Below, piece by piece: positions 58,466-64,000 of a stretch of DNA of 64,000 nt. The DNA lies in the NCBI RefSeq assembly GCF_021531375.1, contig NZ_JADYTU010000001.1:186001-250000 (forward strand), given 5' to 3'. The position numbers were made by a program, and so were the translations under genes. Within the stretch, counting starts at the first letter, position 1. Every line of letters starts with the position of its first letter. Below the pieces are notes generated by a model. It was given only the letters and a program-made list of their open reading frames with translations. It did no database searches and was not told the DNA's origin. The DNA comes from Pseudoflavonifractor phocaeensis. GTDB lineage: Bacteria > Bacillota > Clostridia > Oscillospirales > Oscillospiraceae.

Positions 58466-59704
58466 TCAAAAGACGTAATTGGAAAAACCGTAATAGGGAG
58501 TGCCGTCAGAGTCGTCCGGCCAGCTGATTTCCTCCCCGAAGCACTCGAAATAGGGAATACTGGGGGCGACGCCCTGGCGGCCGTACTGGTCGGTATAAAT
58601 GGCGGCGAAGTGGAGGATGTCCCCCTGTTCCAGGTCCATGTCCATGGCGTCAAAGCGGAAAAATTGCTCCCCGCTCACGTCCCAGTTCTTTGGCTGTTCA
58701 CAAGGCTCCAGCCAGGTGACCAGCCGGAAGTTTTTGAACAGCCCTACCTTCAGGCCCCGCACCTCCACGGTGCCGAATTTGGTGTCCAGCTCCTGGTCCC
58801 GCAGCCAGCCGTAGTCCTCGGGGAGGTGGAACAGCCCGTCCTCGCCCCGCTCCTCGTGGAGAAAACAGCTTTCCAGGCCGGAAAGGTCTATTTGAGGCAT
58901 ACTGTCCTGGTACAGCCCGCTGTAATTGTCCAGCAGCTGGGTCTGCCGGGTGTCCCCGTTGACAAAGACGGCGGACAGGGTGATGGAGTCGGTGAGTTCA
59001 CAGGTGACCTCTCCGGTAAACTCCCGGCCCGGGCCCTCTTCGGCGGGAAACTCCGCCAGGCCATCGCCGCTGTCGGCCAGGAACACCACCTCCATCCCCG
59101 CCACATAGGTCTTGGGGACCACCCGCAGGGAGAAGGTGACGGTGTTTTGGGACAGGTCCCAGCCGGTCATTTCTGTGCCGTAGTCGGCGGTCAGGTCGTT
59201 CTGGGATTTTAAGATCTCCTCCACCCGGTTGGTGATGGTGTTGATCTGGCGGTCCACTGAATAGGTGATGTTGTTGATGGAGTTGGACAGGTTGTTGTAC
59301 TGGTTGTCCATCCGGTCCAGACGGTCCATCAGCCGCAAGCCAATATAAAGGACGGCCAGAGCGGCCAGCACATAGGGCCAGAGTCTGCGCTTTTTGGGCT
59401 TGGGCTGGGCGGCCAGGTAGCGGTCCGCGATCTCCTCCACCATGCGCAGCTGGGCATCGGACAGCTCGCCGGAGGCGGTTTCCGGGGAGGGGGTCTCTGG
59501 CTGTTCCTCCTCCACCCCCAGCAGCCAGCCCACGGAGACGTGGAACAGGCGGCTCAGGGCCACCAGCTTGTCAATGTCGGGCAGGGACGTATCCGATTCC
59601 CATTTATAAATGGACTGCCGGGATACCCCCAGGGCTTCCCCCAGGCTCTCCTGAGACAGCTCCAGTTCCTTTCGTTTGGCCGCGATGCGCTGACCAGTCG
59701 TCAT
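58466..59704 (-). CDS. Membrane-bound XRE-family regulator with extracytoplasmic domain
   Basis: A 412-residue protein. Residues 1-65 are a Cro/CI HTH (IAAKRKELELSQESLGEALGVSRQSIYKWESDTSLPD), then an acidic linker, one transmembrane helix at about 108-126 (LWPYVLAALAVLYIGLRLM), a coiled coil (about 127-175, NQYNNLSNSINNITYSVDRQINTITNRVEEIL) and a 240-residue beta-rich domain outside. This is a one-component sensor layout. ATG 59702-59704 follows AAAGGAGGT. It lies 25 bp upstream of the barnase-like gene in the same direction and may control or be co-expressed with it. Confidence 0.8.
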   Translation of the reverse strand: MTTGQRIAAKRKELELSQESLGEALGVSRQSIYKWESDTSLPDIDKLVALSRLFHVSVGWLLGVEEEQPETPSPETASGELSDAQLRMVEEIADRYLAAQPKPKKRRLWPYVLAALAVLYIGLRLMDRLDRMDNQYNNLSNSINNITYSVDRQINTITNRVEEILKSQNDLTADYGTEMTGWDLSQNTVTFSLRVVPKTYVAGMEVVFLADSGDGLAEFPAEEGPGREFTGEVTCELTDSITLSAVFVNGDTRQTQLLDNYSGLYQDSMPQIDLSGLESCFLHEERGEDGLFHLPEDYGWLRDQELDTKFGTVEVRGLKVGLFKNFRLVTWLEPCEQPKNWDVSGEQFFRFDAMDMDLEQGDILHFAAIYTDQYGRQGVAPSIPYFECFGEEISWPDDSDGTPYYGFSNYVF

Positions 59705-59825
59705 AGTGATCGACCTCCTTTGCCCAAAGGGTATCAGCGGCGGCGGGAAAGGACCACCGCCCGGTGGTTCGAATTTTGCTAACCTGTGGTTTACATGGAC
59801 CGGGACCCCTTGGGCCACAAGGAAT

Positions 59826-60971
59826 TCAGCGTTTCGCGAAGAATGCTCTGATCTCGTCTGCCCCGGCCTGGACCGAGCCCTGGACAAACTCGGGCTTGCC
59901 GCCGCCCCGGCCGTTGAGGGCCTGGTTCATCTCTTTTACGAAGGTCCGCAGGTCGCCCCCGGCCTGGCCCACGGCGTACTTGTAGCCCTGGCCCTCCTGG
60001 CCGGAGAAGCAGGCGCACCGTCCGCCGCAGGTGTGGAGCACTTGGTTGCACAGCCGGCGCAGGCCGTCGGGGGAGAGGTCCTCTTCAAAGAGCAGCACGT
60101 CCCCGGTCCCGGTGTACTCCTCCGCCAGAGACGCGAAGCGGTGATCCTCCATGGTGAGGATGCGGGACTTCAGGGCGGTGTTCTCCTCCAGCAGCCGCTG
60201 CACCGCCGCCCCGGTCTCAAAGGCCTTGGCGGACAGAAGGTTGGAGACCTGGTGGTTCTGGTCCATGATATTGTTGACATAACGCAGCGCGCGGCCGCCG
60301 CACACCAGCTCGATACGCACGCCCTCCCGGAACTTCTGCACCGACAGCAGCTTGACAAAGCCTACCTGTCCGGAGGAGTTCACATGGGTGCCGCAGCAGG
60401 CGCAGGTGTCCGCTCCGGGGAAGGAGACGATGCGCACCCGGCCGGACAGCTCCTTTTTGCTCCGGTACTCCAGGACGGCCAGCTCCTCCGGGGTGGGGAA
60501 GGTGATGGAGATGGGATGGTCCTCCCAGATGTAGCGGTTGGCATCAGCCTCCAGCTCACGGAGCTGGTCCTCGTCCAGCAAAACATTTAAGTCGATGGTG
60601 ATGACGTCGGCCCCCATGTGGAAGCCCACGTTGTCACAGCCCCATTTGGAATGGGCGATGCCGGAGACGATGTGCTCTCCGGAGTGGTGCTGCATCAGAT
60701 CGAACCGCCGGTCCCAGTCGATGGTCCCGGCCACATGGGTCCCCACTTCCAGGGGACGGTCGCAGGTGTGGACCACACGGCCCTCCCGCTCATGGACCTC
60801 CAGCACCCGGACGCTGCCCAGAGTCCCGGTGTCATAGGGCTGACCGCCCCCCTCGGGGTAAAAGGCGGTCTGGTCCAGGATCACGTCATAGCCCTTCTTT
60901 CCCTGGACGCAGGACTCCACCACAGCGGAGAATTGGGTCAGATAGGGATTTTCCTCATATAATTTTTCCAT
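59826..60971 (-). CDS. Alanyl-tRNA editing protein (AlaX-L type with DHHA1 domain)
   Basis: A 381-residue stand-alone editing enzyme related to the second half of AlaRS. It hydrolyses mischarged Ser- or Gly-tRNA(Ala). The zinc site is formed by HHSGEH (His96, His100) and by CACCGTHV further on; the C-terminal DHHA1 domain (about 290-380) ends GGRGGGKPEFVQGSVQAG. Length suits the long AlaX class. ATG 60969-60971 has TCTAGAGGTG-like sequence upstream. Confidence 0.92.
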   Translation of the reverse strand: MEKLYEENPYLTQFSAVVESCVQGKKGYDVILDQTAFYPEGGGQPYDTGTLGSVRVLEVHEREGRVVHTCDRPLEVGTHVAGTIDWDRRFDLMQHHSGEHIVSGIAHSKWGCDNVGFHMGADVITIDLNVLLDEDQLRELEADANRYIWEDHPISITFPTPEELAVLEYRSKKELSGRVRIVSFPGADTCACCGTHVNSSGQVGFVKLLSVQKFREGVRIELVCGGRALRYVNNIMDQNHQVSNLLSAKAFETGAAVQRLLEENTALKSRILTMEDHRFASLAEEYTGTGDVLLFEEDLSPDGLRRLCNQVLHTCGGRCACFSGQEGQGYKYAVGQAGGDLRTFVKEMNQALNGRGGGKPEFVQGSVQAGADEIRAFFAKR

Positions 60972-61035
60972 GAAACGACACCTCTAGCGATGTGATTTGA
61001 CAGTATGTAACAGCATACCATATTTCCTTGGAAAA

Positions 61036-61062
61036 GGAAAGAGGACCGCTGAGCGGTCCTCT
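61036..61062 (-). terminator. Terminator after the SNF-family transporter
   Basis: AGAGGACCGC (61040-61049) pairs perfectly with GCGGTCCTCT (61053-61062); on the minus strand it runs into TTTCCTTTTCC. Confidence 0.75.
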
Positions 61063-61070
61063 GATGTATG

Positions 61071-61166
61071 TCAGCCGAAGTCGTAGCGGCCCTCCCCGCT
61101 GATGCCATGGGATTCTAGCGCGCATACGATTTCTTCGATGGAGAGAGAGCACGCTGCGTCCCTCAA
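61071..61166 (-). CDS. Possible 31-residue protein after the transporter
   Basis: A frame from TTG 61164-61166 to TGA 61071-61073 gives a peptide ending SIEEIVCALESHGISGEGRYDFG, helical and acidic. It lies between the transporter stop and its terminator, so it is transcribed. No clear ribosome binding site is visible. Some SNF-family transporters have tiny subunits, but this peptide has no membrane helix, so that comparison is weak. Confidence 0.25.
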   Translation of the reverse strand: MRDAACSLSIEEIVCALESHGISGEGRYDFG

Positions 61167-61183
61167 AGAAGGACGGCAAGAAT

Positions 61184-62515
61184 TTAACCGATGCCGCCCT
61201 GGACCGAAGCGCCCAGGATCAGCACGATCAGGGTGACGCCACAGAACAGGTACTTGGCCATGGGGTAGAACCAAGAACCCAGAGGCTTGGACCGGGCCAG
61301 GTTGACCTGCTCCAGCACATAGTCCTTGCCGCACACCCAGAAGAACATAATTCCAGCCAGAAGCGCGCCGATGGGGCAGATGTAGATGGAGCAAACATCC
61401 ATCCAGTCAGAGACGATGGGGGCGATGGCCAGTCCCACGCCAATGCCGATGGCGCCGATGATGGCCACGGCCACGGGCCGCTTCAGGTGAAACAGCTCCT
61501 GGAGGGTGGCGGTGGGGGCCTCGAACAGGTTGATGAGGGAGGTGAGGGCGGCAAAGGTGACGGCCACGAAGAACACGATGAGGATAACGCCGCCCCCGGG
61601 GATGCCCTTGAGCACGTTGGGCAGGAAAATGAACATCAGACCCGGGCCGCTCTTGTCCAGTTGCTGTCCGGCCACCGCCATGGCGGGGATGATGACCAGA
61701 GCGGCCAGAATGGCGGCGCAGGTGTCGAACAGAGCCACCATCTTAGCGTCGGCAGGCACGTCGGAATCGTTGCTCAGATAGGAGCCGTAGATCAGGGTGC
61801 CGTTGCCCGCAATGGACAAGGAGAAGAAGGCTTGGCCCAGGGCGAAGACCCACACCATGGGGTCCAGCAGCCCTTCGGGCTTCAGCACGAAGATGTATTG
61901 GTATCCCGCGGCGGAGCCGGGAAGGGTGACCAGATAGACAGCCAGTCCCACGAACAGAAGGAAGAACAGGGGAGTCATGATCTTGTTGGCTTTTTCAATG
62001 CCTTTGCCCACGCCGAACGCCATGATAACGATGGTCACAGCCATGCCGGCCACCTGCCAGCCCGTATTTCCGGAGGCAGTGGCGCCAAACTGGGCGCTGA
62101 AGGCGTCCAGACCGTCCAGAGCGGACAAAGAGCCGGTAATGGCTCCGGCGGTGTACTTGAAGATCCACCCGGTCACCACGGAATAGCCGATGGCCATAGC
62201 CAGAGAACCCAATACCGGGATCAGACCCAGCAGCTTGCCCGGCTTTTCGGTGCCGAAGCGCAGCTGGGTGGCTGTGCCGAAGGCATGGATGGGGCCGGAG
62301 CGGGTAGCACGGCCAAAGGCCATCTCTCCAATCACGCCGGTGGAGCCGATGATGACCACGAAGATCAAATAGGGGATCAGGAAGGTGGCCCCGCCGTACT
62401 TGGAGACCCGGGCCGGGAACAGCCAGATGTTGCCCATGCCCACCGCCGAACCAATGCAGGCCAGAATGAAACCCCATTTGGAGCCCCAGGAATCTCGTTT
62501 GGTACTGTGTGTCAT
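61184..62515 (-). CDS. SNF/NSS-family sodium-dependent transporter
   Basis: A 443-residue membrane protein with 11 predicted helices of the neurotransmitter:sodium symporter fold. The first helix has GFILACIGSAVGMGNIWLFPARVSKYGGATFLIPYL with the Na+/substrate site; FFSLSIAGNGTLIYGSYL and VTFAALTSLINLFEAPTA follow. Bacterial members take up amino acids such as Trp, Tyr, Met or branched-chain ones. AAAGGAGTGTGAC precedes the ATG. The substrate is not known. Confidence 0.9.
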   Translation of the reverse strand: MTHSTKRDSWGSKWGFILACIGSAVGMGNIWLFPARVSKYGGATFLIPYLIFVVIIGSTGVIGEMAFGRATRSGPIHAFGTATQLRFGTEKPGKLLGLIPVLGSLAMAIGYSVVTGWIFKYTAGAITGSLSALDGLDAFSAQFGATASGNTGWQVAGMAVTIVIMAFGVGKGIEKANKIMTPLFFLLFVGLAVYLVTLPGSAAGYQYIFVLKPEGLLDPMVWVFALGQAFFSLSIAGNGTLIYGSYLSNDSDVPADAKMVALFDTCAAILAALVIIPAMAVAGQQLDKSGPGLMFIFLPNVLKGIPGGGVILIVFFVAVTFAALTSLINLFEAPTATLQELFHLKRPVAVAIIGAIGIGVGLAIAPIVSDWMDVCSIYICPIGALLAGIMFFWVCGKDYVLEQVNLARSKPLGSWFYPMAKYLFCGVTLIVLILGASVQGGIG

Positions 62516-62718
62516 ATGTCACACTCCTTTGTGTGATGCGGCAGACGCCGTGCGGCGAAATCAAAAGCGGTTTCGCCAATAAATATCATCTTACCACAGG
62601 AATGGAAAAATGCAAAGAACTTTCGATTTACACTCGTCCTGCGCCTACGGAGAGGTCTGTGTCAAGTTTCAAAAAGCAAGTCCAGGCCGCCTGAGATCCT
62701 GCCTTAGCGGAAAGAAAC

Positions 62719-63444
62719 TCAAGGCTCCTGGGGAGCGGGGGGGTAAGACACGTCCCGCCGGGTGCGGTCGGGACCGGCGATGGGGCGAAATTCCGGCTCT
62801 GGGTCCAGATGTTCCTTTGTGCCCACGCAGCGGTTGATGGGGGTGCCCATGCTGTGGAATTTTTCTTCGTAATCGGTCATGACGCCCTGGACGCCGTCCT
62901 TGTGGAGGTCTCGGGTCACCTCAGAGAGGGTATAGCCTGCTTTTGGGAACTGGAACAGGGAGTATTCAAACAGGTCCCTGTTGTCTGTCTTAAAGTGGAT
63001 CTGGCCGCCATCCTTCAGGATACCACGGTAGAGGAGCAGAAAATTTTCGTGGGTAAGGCGCCGCCGGGCGTGGTGATTGGAGGGCCAGGGGTCACAGAAA
63101 TTGATATAGAGCAGGTCCACCTCACCGGGGGCAAAATACTGGCGTAGGAGGGCAGCATCGCCGTCAATAAAAAAGACATTGTTCAGTCCTTTGTCCCGGC
63201 AGCGCTCCATGGCTACAATCATGGCGTCTGGGACACGCTCAATGGCAATGTAGAGGGACTGAGGATTCTGCTCCGCCGTCTCCGCGGTAAAGCGGCCCTT
63301 GCCGCATCCAAGCTCCAGACGCAGTTCCTGGGCGTCTGGCTTTAAATCATGCCAGCGGCCACGGTGATCTGCGGGAGAAGTAATCAAAAATTGACTGCAT
63401 TTTTCCATTCTAAGTGAGAGATTGGGCTTTTTTCTCATCCTCAT
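62719..63444 (-). CDS. trmB: tRNA (guanine-N7-)-methyltransferase
   Basis: A 241-residue SAM-dependent enzyme that makes m7G46 in tRNA. The SAM motif is LRLELGCGKGRFTAETA; the substrate region has VDLLYINFCDPWPSNHHARRRLTHENFLLLY and GGQIHFKTDNRDLFEYSL, all typical. ATG 63442-63444 has GAGGTGA at six bases; another ATG two codons later and a GTG three codons before are possible. A 120-bp gap separates it from the window-edge tRNA-like units. Confidence 0.94.
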   Translation of the reverse strand: MRMRKKPNLSLRMEKCSQFLITSPADHRGRWHDLKPDAQELRLELGCGKGRFTAETAEQNPQSLYIAIERVPDAMIVAMERCRDKGLNNVFFIDGDAALLRQYFAPGEVDLLYINFCDPWPSNHHARRRLTHENFLLLYRGILKDGGQIHFKTDNRDLFEYSLFQFPKAGYTLSEVTRDLHKDGVQGVMTDYEEKFHSMGTPINRCVGTKEHLDPEPEFRPIAGPDRTRRDVSYPPAPQEP

Positions 63445-63499
63445 GGGAGTCACCTCATCAATTCCTATTGAACTTCATATTAACACAGAAAAGGAATGC

Positions 63500-63528
63500 T
63501 TGCAATCCTTTCAAAAATATACTATACT
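63500..63528 (+). promoter_or_regulatory. Promoter ahead of tRNA-Pro-like unit 1
   Basis: TTGCAA at 63500-63505, a 17-base spacer and TATACT at 63523-63528, about 70 bp upstream of the tRNA-like start. Confidence 0.65.
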
Positions 63529-63600
63529 CAATCTATTGTTGTATGGTTGGCAGTACACTTGCTTGGGAGAATACGCCCAGCCGGATAAAAAACTGAATAA

Positions 63601-63766
63601 CCGGGTGTAGCGCAGTTGGTAGCGCACGTGATTTGGGAGCGTTTCCCCGTCTATCCACGATGGAAACAGCCAAAGCCCGGAAGTCCTTGAAACACAGGCG
63701 TTTTCGGGATTTAGCTTGGTCGGAAACCCGGGCCAAAAATCCGCTTTGACCACATAAATGACCACA
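63601..63766 (+). other. tRNA-Pro(UGG)-like 5' half with attachment-type downstream sequence, unit 1
   Basis: CCGGGTGTAGCGCAGTTGGT at 63601 and on through TTTGGGA (anticodon TGG at 63634-63636) is the 5' half of a tRNA-Pro gene: acceptor strand, D-arm and anticodon loop. After the loop the sequence leaves the tRNA pattern, with no anticodon-stem partner and no T-arm. About 110 bp on lies TTTGACCAC-ATAAA-TGACCACA (63745-63766). I interpret it as an att-site junction made by a tyrosine integrase acting in the anticodon loop; it is unlikely to be a working tRNA. Confidence 0.55.
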
Positions 63767-63780
63767 GACAGGAAAAGACT

Positions 63781-63808
63781 TTGAATCGTACGAGTTTCGT
63801 GCTATAAT
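63781..63808 (+). promoter_or_regulatory. Promoter ahead of tRNA-Pro-like unit 2
   Basis: TTGAAT at 63781-63786, a 16-base spacer and TATAAT at 63803-63808; transcription would start about 10 bp before unit 2. Confidence 0.75.
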
Positions 63809-63824
63809 CATGACAACCAAATAT

Positions 63825-63987
63825 CCGAGTGTAGCCCAGTTGGTAGGGCGCCACATTTGGGACATGGTGGGCCATCGTTAAAACCCGGAATATAAATCAT
63901 CTGAAACCCTTGCGCCACAAGGGTTTGCGGGTTGGGATAATCTTCCAAATCCCTCCTTGGAGGGGTTTGACCACTTATTTGACCACA
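63825..63987 (+). other. tRNA-Pro(UGG)-like 5' half with attachment-type downstream sequence, unit 2
   Basis: CCGAGTGTAGCCCAGTTGGT at 63825 leads to TTTGGGA with TGG at 63858-63860, the same 33-base distance as in unit 1. It then diverges from a tRNA and ends with TTTGACCAC-TTATT-TGACCACA (63966-63987), again at nearly the same distance (141 against 144). The two units are colinear relatives. The paired TGACCACA boxes look like recombinase arm sites. The neighbouring integrase, if any, is beyond the right edge. Confidence 0.55.
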
Positions 63988-64000
63988 ATTGAAAACCCTT

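Overview
The window looks like chromosomal DNA of a GC-rich, spore-forming, anaerobic Clostridia, most likely an Oscillospiraceae gut bacterium of the Flavonifractor/Pseudoflavonifractor type. The evidence is the mix of Firmicute housekeeping gene orders (dprA-topA-trmFO, dgt-dnaG-sigA, acpP-rnc, nnr-gerS/ydcC-like-alr-mazF, DUF2508-bofA), sporulation and germination genes, a 2Fe-superoxide reductase and a two-gene SufCB set. No organism name is certain from this window alone.

Layout. 1-5.6 kb is accessory and regulatory: a substrate-binding lipoprotein (running off the left edge) with an Hpt phosphotransfer protein, then a 246-bp segment bounded by perfect 20-bp inverted repeats that abuts a complete tyrosine recombinase gene (probable invertible switch), a LytTR response regulator without a kinase, and a free-standing Spo0A effector domain. 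5.7-16.7 kb: a Ktr-type K+ uptake pair, an rRNA methyltransferase, an MFS carrier, then dprA-topA-trmFO-plsX, interrupted between topA and trmFO by a small divergent XRE regulator module with a perfect palindromic operator. 16.7-20.5 kb: a second XRE regulator, a membrane protein, tRNA-Gly(UCC), superoxide reductase and an NhaC-type antiporter, the last two behind textbook sigma-A promoters. 20.6-30.9 kb: dgt-dnaG-sigA, a giant 22-repeat Sel1 protein, acpP, rnc and sufC-sufB.

30.9-39.3 kb: two nearly identical 280-bp MITE-like repeats flank the nnr-alr-mazF and serA regions; one sits between serC and serA and supplies the serC stop codon. 39.3-43 kb: bofA, a DUF2508 gene, an S-layer-homology protein and the biotin pair bioB-bioY. 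43-48.8 kb: a type IV pilus/type II secretion-like operon (pilC, four small membrane-anchored proteins, pilT) with no assembly ATPase, and a transglutaminase lipoprotein. 49-53 kb: a SARP-type regulator, an IlvD/Edd-family dehydratase and an iron-dependent alcohol dehydrogenase. 53.1-54.4 kb is a visibly AT-rich island with one unknown gene. 54.4-63.4 kb: a CPA2 antiporter, glycerol kinase, a barnase-like lipoprotein RNase with its barstar, a membrane-bound XRE regulator, an AlaX-type editing enzyme, an SNF-family transporter and trmB. The right edge (63.5-64 kb) holds two homologous units that begin like a tRNA-Pro gene and break off at the anticodon loop, probably attachment-site remnants of integrative elements.

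Starts were moved from the longest possible ORF wherever a Shine-Dalgarno sequence clearly favoured an internal codon. The strongest leads are the probable inverton at 2 kb, the lipid-anchored barnase/barstar pair carrying decarboxylase-like GADGPT motifs, the paired tRNA-Pro half-genes, and the MITE insertion that ends serC.
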